From positions 1 to 19,810 of the forward strand of contig JABYQR010000563.1 of NCBI GenBank assembly GCA_022592445.1: DNA of 19,810 nucleotides, written 5' to 3'. The stretch is from Cytidiella melzeri. Its lineage: Eukaryota > Basidiomycota > Agaricomycetes > Polyporales > Irpicaceae. Of the stretch, positions 10,291-17,714 are shown one piece after another. The notes below the pieces were generated by a model. The model worked only from the letters and a program-made list of their open reading frames with translations, was not told the origin of the DNA and searched no databases. A program made the translations under genes and the position numbers. Every line of letters begins with the position of its first letter. Position 1 is the first letter of the stretch.

Positions 10291-10317
10291 CTACATAATG
10301 CGCCGCCGATCAGGCCC
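10291..10317 (-). repeat. Right terminal inverted repeat of the MITE
   Basis: It is the reverse complement partner of 9883-9909 and is followed directly by TAA, the presumed target-site duplication. Confidence 0.9.
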
Positions 10318-10835
10318 TAAGGCACAAGCTAGCTGTAAGAACAACTTCAGTACACCAGGGCATGCAGATCACAGACAACAATGTACTTACTGGCCAGCAC
10401 TGAGGCAACGAGAAGATGGGAAGAAATGGGGGTGTGGTAAGGTTCAAGGATACAAGGGACTTTATTTGTACAAGTATCTTGAAGGGCAGTGCTGATTCAG
10501 ATGCACCCAACCCTGTTTGAGCATGCTATGCTGTAGGGTCAGGAATGTCTGCAATTAGCTCCTGTTCTGACCAATGGTGTTCAATCACAAAACCTGTTGC
10601 GAACCGCCTCCAGCTCCCGAAACATGTTTTGCATGAGTCTGGTCTCCTGGATATGGCACCGCGCGCAGTGACAACTGTGACAACGCAGTAACTGGCCGCC
10701 ACCAAATCATCGTCTCACACAGCACCAACCATTGGGCCACAGCCGCACGGCACCGGTAGCTAGCACTCTCACTTACGACGACTACGAGTACGACACATTC
10801 ACGACCTACTGCTTCCCTCTTGAGCCATCCTCAAC
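10318..10835. other. Intergenic stretch between the MITE and the ATG27 homologue
   Basis: No gene is supported. The left part is repeat-derived (10376-10411). The right part should hold the promoter and 5' leader of the gene starting at 10836. No TATA box stands out. Confidence 0.5.
10376..10411 (+). repeat. Repeat fragment right of the MITE, paired with 9817-9852
   Basis: Second copy of the same repeat, carrying ACAATGTACTTAC then CCAGCACT. A short ORF across it gives QCTYWPAL, parallel to QCTYQPAL in one frame of the left copy. This may be a relic of shared coding or simply repeat identity. Confidence 0.6.
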
Positions 10836-11971
10836 ATGATTCCCTCGAGCTCACTGTCCCGCTACTTTGCGCTGTGTGCCGCACTACTCCTCCTTGCCAC
10901 CCACCAAGCATCAGCACAGGAACACTTTGACTGCCATTTAACGGTAGGAGGCTTCAACTTTGATTTGACGGCACTTGGAGGCGTACACACCGTGTCTCGC
11001 GAACGAGATACACCTCCGACAAAGTTTAGAGACACCGTGACGTTCAACCTGTGCGAGGATCTGAAAAAGGCAGAGGGGATATCGGACAAGGAACAGGTAA
11101 GCACTGTTTGCGTTCAATCCTACGGCCCATGTCAACCACGGAGCACACGTTCATTCTTTGCCGTCTTCTCTTGTCGGGTCTCGAGTAGTGTCCGTCGGGG
11201 ACAAGAGCGTGTCTGACGAAAACAAATCTCAAAGAAAGCGAATCGGACCGAATCACTGCTGTGATACAGCTCGCAAGGTCATCGAGTGAACACGTCACAT
11301 CCAAGGTCCTACCCTGTGCGTGATTCTTTGCTCTCAGAGAAATGTGGGCTTCTGAACACCGCGACTCACAGCACCTCGCAAGGGCGTGTCACTGACGTTC
11401 AGTGGGCCGTCCTACCCTGACCCGCTCACGTCGCAGGACACGCCACAGTCATTCAACGTGAACCTCTACTGCGACACGGAAAGTTCAGTGCCTAGCTTCA
11501 AGTCTTATGACGGCAAAGACATGTGGATAGAATGGCAGGCTCCTGCAGGATGCGGCATGAAGGAGGGAGAGCCTGGAGACCTACCCGACACAAACCCTGG
11601 CTCTGGCAACGGTGGTTCAGGAAAGTCAAGATCAACAGGCTCTGGCATTGGCTATTTTCTGCTTCTGTGAGTGGTTGAGGTTGATGGGTTCACCTTTGCT
11701 GATACGACAGCACTTCAGGCTCGTTCTTGCCTTTGGCGGGTACTTTGGCTTGGGGGCGTACTACAACTACTCTACGTATGGTGCTACTGGCATGGACCTG
11801 ATCCCGTACGTCGCGAAGCTCTGTTTGCTCATACGCTAGCTAACACTGTGACCAAGACATCGCGATTTCTGGAGAGAAGTCCCGTATATGCTGCAGGACG
11901 TTGTCTCTCATCTGTGCTCCGCCGTCCGACCACGGCAGACTTCGAGTCGTGGTGGATACCTTGCTGTATGA
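10836..11971 (+). CDS. ATG27: Autophagy-related protein 27 (Atg27) homologue, type I membrane protein (5 exons)
   Basis: Spliced model 10836-11096, 11189-11315, 11372-11666, 11719-11805, 11857-11971. Introns are 92, 56, 52 and 51 nt, GT-AG, all in phase, giving 294 aa. Residues 1-28 are a signal peptide (hydrophobic ALCAALLLLA, then SAQ). The lumenal part has the Cys-containing blocks of the Atg27/mannose-6-phosphate-receptor-like fold: FDCHLTVGGFNFDLTALGG, FNLCEDL, QCPSGTRACLTKTN and SGPSYPDP. A transmembrane helix spans about residues 221-243 (GIGYFLLLL...FGLGAYY). The cytosolic tail reads YNYSTYGATGMDLIPHRDFW and ends GGYLAV. The last four residues fit a YxxPhi sorting signal, as in the yeast Atg27 YSAV tail. 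Atg27 cycles between Golgi, endosome/vacuole and Atg9 vesicles. ATG at 10836 is the first in frame and gives the signal peptide directly. Confidence 0.92.
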
Positions 11972-12531
11972 TTGCGAACGCTCCGACACTGGTGCATGGA
12001 ATATATTCGTTCTATAATCTGCCATTTTGTTGTGCTCTGTTGCTTGTTCGACCGTCTGCTCAGTATATATGGCACACGGACATTACCGTCGATCAGCACA
12101 TGAATCGGGAAGATGGCACGGATGAAGGAAAAGCTGACCACATCGATGGACTTGCAGTTCTCGAGCTCGTGGGAGTGACAGGGCGATGATAAGCGTTTAG
12201 ACGTGCTCACGCTCTTTCATTTCACGGAAGGAAGACGCGTCCTTATGAGAATGATTCCTTCAAGCTATGCAACATCTCGAGCAACTCTTTTGATACCAAC
12301 CAGTACTCTACCTTTCACGTACTCATTATTTATCTAAACATCACCACCTTGTATCCCGGGGCAGAGGTCGCTCTCACGCTCACTCGTACAGCGCCGTTCC
12401 AAACTTGAACTTGCCGCTCCGCCAACCTTACCTGCAGCTGTTTGACTCCCCCACTCCCAGGCTCTGGTCGAGCTGCCCAGGGAACAGACTCTTCTCCCCT
12501 CGTTGTACCTGAGCTGTAGACCAACTGAAGC
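11972..12531. other. Intergenic stretch, 3' UTR of ATG27 and promoter of the next gene
   Basis: A plus-strand ORF continues through 11671-12189 in another frame, but it overlaps ATG27 exons and introns and shows no motif of its own. No TATA box, RNA gene or repeat stands out. Confidence 0.5.
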
Positions 12532-14560
12532 ATGCCTAGATACCCCTGCTACATCGTCGTCGAAGGCAAGAGGCCGGGAGTCTATGAGAACTGGTGAGGA
12601 CAGCCTTTCCCAATCATCCCTCATCCTACATCGACATCCCAATCACACGAGCGACTCTTGTTGCTCTGCGACGATGTTGACAATGATCATCTGCAGGTCG
12701 GACGTGGCCGTCAACATCCGTGGCGTCAAAAACGCGATTTACCACGGCTGCACCAGCTTCGGCGACGCCATGCGCATCTTCAAGAAGCATCAAGACGAAG
12801 GGAACGTCCGCGCCACGATGCCAGAGAACGCCATGCCAGAACCAAAGCAGGAGCACAAAGACGTCCCGGTGTTCTGCTCACCCTCGAGGTCTACAAGCAA
12901 CACAGCGAGGAGACACCATCCGACACACGCGTCCAGCGACCCTGACACGCCCGCGCGCGGTGGGTCTCGTCAAGGCACTCCCGCTCGTGGACGTGCAAGG
13001 GCCGCCTCTTCTACGCCAGCCGACGATGAATCAAGCGACGACTCACCGGCGCCTGCGAACACAGCACCTTCGACTCGGAACGAGGCGCGTCGTGCGGGTA
13101 GTACTACAGCACACAGCCGAACTGGGCGTACCCCCGCCAAAGATGAGCCACCTCCTCAGCGTGCCAATCCCTCTGAGGGCACCCCCACTCGCCTCCGAAA
13201 TGTCCACGTCGAGAACATGACGATCAAGGCCAGCAATGTCAGCGTTCGGTCCCGCAGACATTGCTACTCAACCCCTAGTCGAGCTGCACCAATCCGCACG
13301 CCTCGTCGTTCCTCTCCTCCCCAGTCCTCGTCGAGTGAAGAGGAAGAGGATGACGACGCAGGTTCGGTATCTCCTTTCCAACCCCCAGGCTCCGCGTCAT
13401 CGCTGGGCACTGAAGTCGAAGGAGAGTCAGAGCCGGAGGTCGTGTCTCATATTTCCATCGCACCGAGCCCGCGCCGTACCAAACAGGATTCACAGAACTC
13501 GGCAGCTACACGACGATACCAACCTCCTCCCTCGACCAGGCAGGCTACTCAAGCGACGGATGATTCGTCAAAGATGAAAAAGACCTCCGCAGACCCAACG
13601 CTTCCACGTGCTCAGACCGTAAAGCAGACGAATGACCAGCAAGGTGAAGAGTCGACGGATGACACGGACTCCACACACCTCAGCCGCAGTAGCTCACCGT
13701 CAACTTTCGAGACCCAATACGATGACGGCGACGCACCGTTTGGCTACCAGCGTCGCAGAAAACAGCAGCTGAGAGGCGTTGAGAACAACGTCAAGAGTCC
13801 GTCTTATGCTTGCGGAGTACCTCTCACATATCCCAATGACAGCATCAGCAGCGCTCTTCGAAGCAAAAGGTCTCCTCACTCGTACCCGTCTATGAGAACG
13901 TCATGCAACACCGACGAGGACGAGGACGACATCGTGCCCACCCGTCCGAACACCCCTCCGCCATCGCAGACAGCCAACTCGGCGTCCCAACGACGCTCCC
14001 ACCCTGCGGTCATCTCCATCGAAGTATGCTCCGGCTGTTCACAAGTCTACCCCAACCCTCCACTACCCCCGCCGACCTCAACCATCAGCCGCAGCAGATC
14101 GGGAAACAGCATCGGGTCCTCTTCGTCGCACCGTAGCATCAAGATCTGCGCCGGTTGTTACCAACCTCTCCCTCGTGCCACTCCACCTTCGTCCACGCTG
14201 TCGGTAGACGGGCCCAGCGTTGTGCAGACATCGGAGCCGGAATTCTTCGAGGTGGAGGTTGTGCCTGCTCCTCCTTCGATTGGTGGGTCGCGCACGAGCC
14301 ACCCGATTCCGAGGTCTTCTACGCAGCGTAACGCGTTGGGGCTGACTGGTGCGAGGTCTGCTGGGAAGGTCTCCTCTGGTGTGGGAGACCCGAGGTCTCC
14401 GTTGCAGAGGAGCGACACGCTGTCCGAGGTGTACGTGTGTTTCACGCATCGTTGGCTCGCCTCTTTTTGTTTCCAGTTGCTGACTCTAGTTGTCAGTGCC
14501 AGCAGCCCGCGTCGATCCGCCAAAGTCAACTGTTTCCAGAGCTTGTCTACCATCTCTTGA
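12532..14560 (+). CDS. RNase H1 N-terminal (viroplasmin-type) domain protein with long disordered tail and two CxGC motifs
   Basis: Exon 1 (12532-12593) starts MPRYPCYIVVEGKRPGVYEN. A 103-nt GT-AG intron (12594-12696) splits a Trp codon, and exon 2 continues WSDVAVNIRGVKNAIYHGCT then FGDAMRIFKKHQDEGN. Together (residues about 5-70) this is the small domain found at the N-terminus of eukaryotic RNase H1 and in caulimovirus viroplasmin, which binds RNA:DNA hybrids or dsRNA. No RNase H catalytic domain follows. Instead come about 550 residues rich in Ser, Thr, Pro and Arg, with an acidic patch (SSSEEEEDDDAGS) and two similar Cys motifs: EVCSGCSQVYP (Cys465, Cys468) and KICAGCYQPLP (Cys505, Cys508). 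The 3' end is uncertain: read straight it stops at 14560 (641 aa), but an intron 14431-14489 would give an end CQCQQP... stopping at 14598. Function unknown beyond probable nucleic-acid binding. Confidence 0.8.
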
Positions 14561-15456
14561 ATTTCCTAGGTGAATTGAGGTTGTTGCGTGTTGTTTGATT
14601 TTTATCGTCTGGGTTTTCGCTTTATTGAAGATGTGTTCTTGACAAGGAACATGACGCCTCGCTATTTGCTATATTGACTACAATGTGTAATTTTTAGTGT
14701 ACGATTCCAGCGTATGTTCGTAGACGTTCTTCGCCTTCTCAATCACCACTGTCGTAACCGGATGCTGAAGCGCAGATTACCTGGAAACCTTCAATGAGAT
14801 TTGCAGCTGTTTGTATTACCGTGTTAACAGCAATACACGGCGGTGAGCTGGACCGTGTCACACTGGGAAGCAACTATGATACAACCAATGCTTTTGAAGC
14901 TTTTTTGTGGGGGGAGAGGACGAGCGAGCTATGTGAGGATGCTGGCGAGGAGTTGGATAATCAAAAGGTGTTTCGAGAAAACATCACGGTTGGTTCGCAC
15001 GGGCTTTACACCAGCATGACGATCACATTGCGGCATGGAGAAATATACATCGTCAACTCGAGTACACTGGAGTACATTGTGCATGTTTGCTAGGTTAACA
15101 GGGGGCTGTCGGGTTGGATCATTGGTGTGGCAAGAGGGGGTAGGTGTGTGAGGATTGGAGAGGTCGGGGTGAACGGGGAGTAGGGCAGGGTGCACTAGGT
15201 CCTGTACGGGGTTGACAGGGGTTGACAGGGCGCCGAGCGGTGTTGACTGAGGCGTGATTATATAAGCGGGAATCCATGGTTGGTGTTGGAGTTTTCGTAG
15301 TTCATCGGGCATAGACATCATGACAACATTTCATTCTACTTTCTTTTTACAAACTCTCACGCGAGTACTGTACAGTTGATCAAATACATAATCATCGCTT
15401 GATGACGCGCTCGCGTCTCGCACAGCTGAATTTCCTTACTATACATTCGAAGCTAA
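14561..15456. other. Stretch with only weak, overlapping ORFs on both strands
   Basis: It contains the 99-codon plus-strand ORF at 14794-15093 (listed separately) and an overlapping antisense 130-codon ORF (15321-14929); at most one can be real. A 10-bp tandem repeat, GTTGACAGGG twice, lies at 15211-15230. A palindromic TATA-like TTATATAA lies at 15258-15265 and could serve either strand. Confidence 0.4.
14794..15093 (+). CDS. Doubtful small secreted-type ORF (99 aa)
   Basis: A single open frame starts MRFAAVCITVLTAIHGGELD, which is weakly signal-peptide-like. It continues with two possible N-glycosylation sites (ENIT, VNSS) and ends IVHVC. I recognise no family. A GTGAGC inside the N-terminal part could be a splice donor, so the gene, if real, may be split. 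An antisense ORF overlaps its 3' half. It may equally be chance. Confidence 0.25.
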   Translation: MRFAAVCITVLTAIHGGELDRVTLGSNYDTTNAFEAFLWGERTSELCEDAGEELDNQKVFRENITVGSHGLYTSMTITLRHGEIYIVNSSTLEYIVHVC

Positions 15457-15908
15457 CTAAGTTCTCTTTGTCTCTGCATATACCGGAAAGTTGGGCTTAT
15501 GGACCGGGGCTGGGAGAAGTCCCACAATGGCTGCAACGACAGGTTGTAGATCAGGCCCCTGAGGAGGCCTAGCAGGCTCCTGAGCATTCATCCGCGATTG
15601 CAGGACGGATACCTCTCTACTTTCGGACTGGCTACCAGTGTTTGCAGTGATTGGTTGGTCATAGAGGCTGACAGAAGGTTGTCAGAGATGTCTTGCAATC
15701 ACGATACAGTATGCAGTGTGAGTACTCACTGTGACCTGTCAAAAAAGGTTGTGGTGGGAACATAGGTGGGATTGCCTGTGCTTGGTCCCTCCAAACTATC
15801 ACTGTTGTTGTTGGGGAGAGGTGTTAAGGGAATGCCAGACACAATGGCTGTATTGAACATGCTGGTGACCATGGCAGCAAACAAGATGAGACGGGATGAG
15901 AGGCACAT
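15457..15908 (-). CDS. Probable small secreted protein, two exons (129 aa)
   Basis: Exon 1 (15908-15730) encodes a clear signal peptide: MCLSSRLILFAAMVTSMFNT then AIVSG, with mature sequence from about IPLTPLP. A GTGAGT donor at 15729 and a CAG acceptor ending at 15668 (62-nt intron, CTGAC branch-like site) join in phase to exon 2 (15667-15457). Exon 2 stays open for 69 further codons to TAG. The mature part is Pro-, Ser- and Gln-rich with no cysteine, so it is not a typical cysteine-rich effector; exon 2 has a modest hydrophobic run (VVAAIVGLLPAPV). No family is recognised. A TATATA-like element lies only 18-29 bases before the ATG, so either the leader is very short or the element is not the promoter. 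Confidence 0.5.
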
Positions 15909-16142
15909 GACAAGGCTTCAAGCAAGAATATATAATGTTGAGGACAGGAGATTTTGAAGGGCAGTAGTACAGCTGTAGCAAAGCTTTTGAGTGGGGTGAT
16001 TCATGGTGATGTCATGGATGGCCTGACTAGCCCTTAATTTTTGCAATTTACCTCTTGTTTTTATCTATAAAACTCCGGGCTGCAGCTCAGTTGCAACCTT
16101 CTCTGCATAAACTCCCTTTTCACGTCTATTAAGCGCCCGTAT

Positions 16143-16290
16143 CACGTGGCTTAGACGCTCCACACGGTCACATTACTTGCTACTACGTCACACTGGCATG
16201 TGACTTAGCTTAAGTAAGACCACATGGCTACAAGCACATGGCTCAGCCCATAGCTAGGGTTTGACGTCATAGAAACTGCCCACATGGGCT
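16143..16290 (+). repeat. Five imperfect CACRTGGCT-type motifs in the presumed LTR U3
   Basis: CACGTGGCTTAG (16143), CATGTGACTTAG (16197), CACATGGCTACA (16221), CACATGGCTCAG (16235) and CACATGGGCT (16281) are all in the same orientation. The core resembles an E-box. Clustered degenerate motifs upstream of a TATA box suggest LTR enhancer elements, which is an inference. Confidence 0.5.
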
Positions 16291-16517
16291 TCTTATTGTT
16301 CTTTCCTTATTGTTCTCTTTATGGAAGGATGTTCTCACAGGTGTGGGAATGGAATACAATAGTTGGTCTCCTTTTAGATAGATTCTCTCACGGATAGAGT
16401 TCTTGGCAAGGTCTAGACAATAGCTATTGTTCTCCTTTAGGTAGTCCTTTTGTTCTTCGTTCACACGGCTTCTTGCAAAGCCTGCCCTCAACATGGTCTG
16501 TGCGCAGGTCCCTGAAG

Positions 16518-16527
16518 TCTATATATA
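16518..16527 (+). promoter_or_regulatory. TATA box of the retroelement LTR
   Basis: TCTATATATA lies about 60 bases before the leader intron donor and about 400 bases before the first element ORF. This is a reasonable position for the U3/R border of the 5' LTR. Another TATAAAA at 16066-16072 lies further upstream and could be a host or alternative promoter. Confidence 0.5.
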
Positions 16528-16564
16528 CTGCTACATGTACGCTCCTAGCCCCCCATCTCGACCT

Positions 16565-16584
16565 CTTGGTCTTTACTGGGCTAG
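16565..16584 (+). repeat. 20-bp direct repeat, copy 1 (upstream of intron donor)
   Basis: CTTGGTCTTTACTGGGCTAG ends exactly at the presumed splice donor. The identical copy 2 is at 16632-16651. Confidence 0.9.
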
Positions 16585-16651
16585 GTAAGCCACCCCCTCT
16601 TGTACTATATAGCTGGTAGTACAAATACTAACTTGGTCTTTACTGGGCTAG
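16585..16651 (+). other. Probable 67-nt intron in the retroelement leader
   Basis: The donor GTAAGC at 16585, a perfect fungal-type branch site TACTAAC at 16626-16632 and a CTAG acceptor ending at 16651 make a textbook short fungal intron. It lies in untranslated leader between the TATA box and the first ORF. Splicing would leave one copy of a 20-bp repeat that flanks it. Confidence 0.55.
16632..16651 (+). repeat. 20-bp direct repeat, copy 2 (forms the intron acceptor)
   Basis: It is identical to 16565-16584. Its first base is the last base of the TACTAAC branch site, and its final CTAG is the presumed acceptor. Confidence 0.9.
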
Positions 16652-16913
16652 CCTTCTGAATAAGTTTGATAGCTGGTGAACGCATTGTGCTTCACGCCTG
16701 CCACCACCTCCTCGTCGTCATCCGCATCGTGTCCCTTTTTGTCACGTCGAGCCCTGTCTCCATGTCATTAGGTCGAGATCGTTGTGTAAACCCTGGGTCC
16801 CCATTCCCACCGTTTTTAAAAAGTTTATTCCTGTTTGACGAGTACGTCTCCGGTCTCTTCATACCGTTGAGCTACGCTTACGTCGTCCGTTTCTACCCCT
16901 TGCGCGTTGTTCA

Positions 16914-17642
16914 GTGCCTAAAGACACGCGCCCCCGTTTCTCTAAGAACCTCCCTACCACTGAGCCTCAGCTCAAGAGGTCTCTTCCACCATCTTTCCTC
17001 GACGCTCTCGCTGAAAAGCGCAAGAGTGGTCAACCTCATCGTTGGTCTGACAAGGACCTGGTCACTGTCGCGAAGTACGTGTCCAAGAAGCCGCCTGTTA
17101 AAGGCATTACCCTCACCGTCCCCTCATACGAGGAAAATCGCCAACTCCGCGCCTCTGCACGAGCATACGGAGAACGAGCTGCTGAGGAGCGTGACCGCAC
17201 CTTAGCTGAGCAACAGACCCACAAGCTCACCTTTGCAGAGCGACTAGCAAAGCTCCCTGCACCAACTCCCGCCCCCGCTGCACCAAAGCCGGTGTTGATC
17301 GACTTCAAGAAGTTGTCACCGGTTGATCTCGTAGGCATTTTCAAGCCAAAACTCACCGCTGTCCGCACTCGTTTGCAAGCTCTCACGGAGCTTGAAGAAC
17401 TCCTAAACCGCGCCAACCCCGACCACCGTCGCGCGCTGCTTCACCTCGTCAGCAAAGTAAATCGTTTCCTCAACCGAGTCGACGATCTCGCTCCCGTCAC
17501 AACAGACCGCGAGTGGCAGCTCTTGGATTGGGGTTGTAAAGCAATCGGGAAAGTTTCCTTCAAGCAGCTTCGTAAAAACTACGATAGAGTTTTAGCACAA
17601 CTTAACGTAGTCAATAGTGATAGCTACTTTGAGTGGATCTAG
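16914..17642 (+). CDS. Retroelement ORF upstream of gag (about 242 codons, unknown function)
   Basis: The frame is open from just after a TGA at 16836-16838 to TAG at 17640-17642, and its coding-like part begins near 16914. Remarkably it contains no ATG, so translation must start elsewhere. Splicing from ATG at 16761 (MSLGRDR...) using a GTGTAA donor and the TTCAG acceptor ending at 16914 would join in phase. The product is basic, with a probable coiled coil (about residues 75-115: EENRQLRASARAYGERAAEE, then FAERLAKL), an Ala/Pro linker, and a helical C-terminal domain (LTAVRTRLQALTELEELLNR, then LLHLVSKVNRFLNRV). I do not recognise it. It is in the same frame as gag with only the single TAG between, so it might be an N-terminal Gag extension, an accessory protein or a second structural protein. 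Confidence 0.6.
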   Translation: MPKDTRPRFSKNLPTTEPQLKRSLPPSFLDALAEKRKSGQPHRWSDKDLVTVAKYVSKKPPVKGITLTVPSYEENRQLRASARAYGERAAEERDRTLAEQQTHKLTFAERLAKLPAPTPAPAAPKPVLIDFKKLSPVDLVGIFKPKLTAVRTRLQALTELEELLNRANPDHRRALLHLVSKVNRFLNRVDDLAPVTTDREWQLLDWGCKAIGKVSFKQLRKNYDRVLAQLNVVNSDSYFEWI

Positions 17643-17714
17643 ACACGTCCCCAGTTTTGCCCATCACATCACAAATACATACACTTCTTCGATTCGAGCA
17701 CGGTCACAGACGAC

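Larger units (their letters stand above)
9883..10317. mobile_element. PIF/Harbinger-like MITE (non-autonomous DNA transposon), 435 bp
   Basis: The termini are 27-bp inverted repeats with one mismatch: GGGCCTGATCAGCGGCGCAT.. (9883-9909) and the reverse complement of 10291-10317. Both ends are flanked by TAA (9880-9882 and 10318-10320). A 3-bp TWA target duplication plus termini starting GGGCC fit the PIF/Harbinger (Tourist-like) superfamily. GCGCATTATGTAG is repeated just inside the left end, and CGCATTAT is repeated at the right end. The interior has no transposase but carries a 76-codon Ala-rich minus-strand ORF (10170-9940). The element would need a transposase supplied in trans. Inverted similarity continues a few bases beyond the TAA on both sides, so the true ends could lie slightly further out. 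Confidence 0.8.

Noticed and set aside
10298..10495. Plus-strand 65-codon ORF starting in the MITE right end
   Set aside because: It starts inside the inverted repeat and runs through repeat-derived sequence; no sign of a protein family.
11671..12189. Plus-strand 172-codon ORF
   Set aside because: It overlaps the ATG27 intron 3 and exons 4-5 in a different frame; the ATG27 frame carries the conserved tail.
12626..14553. Several minus-strand and alternative-frame ORFs of 70-170 codons
   Set aside because: They are shadows of the long RNase H1 N-terminal-domain gene on the plus strand.
14929..15321. Minus-strand 130-codon ORF beginning MMSMPDELRK
   Set aside because: Pro/His-rich without a recognisable domain, overlaps another weak ORF on the opposite strand, and a TATA-like palindrome falls inside its 5' coding part.
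16267..16624. Minus-strand ORFs of 66-75 codons in the LTR/leader region
   Set aside because: They lie antisense in the presumed LTR, across the TATA box, leader intron and direct repeats, with no motif.
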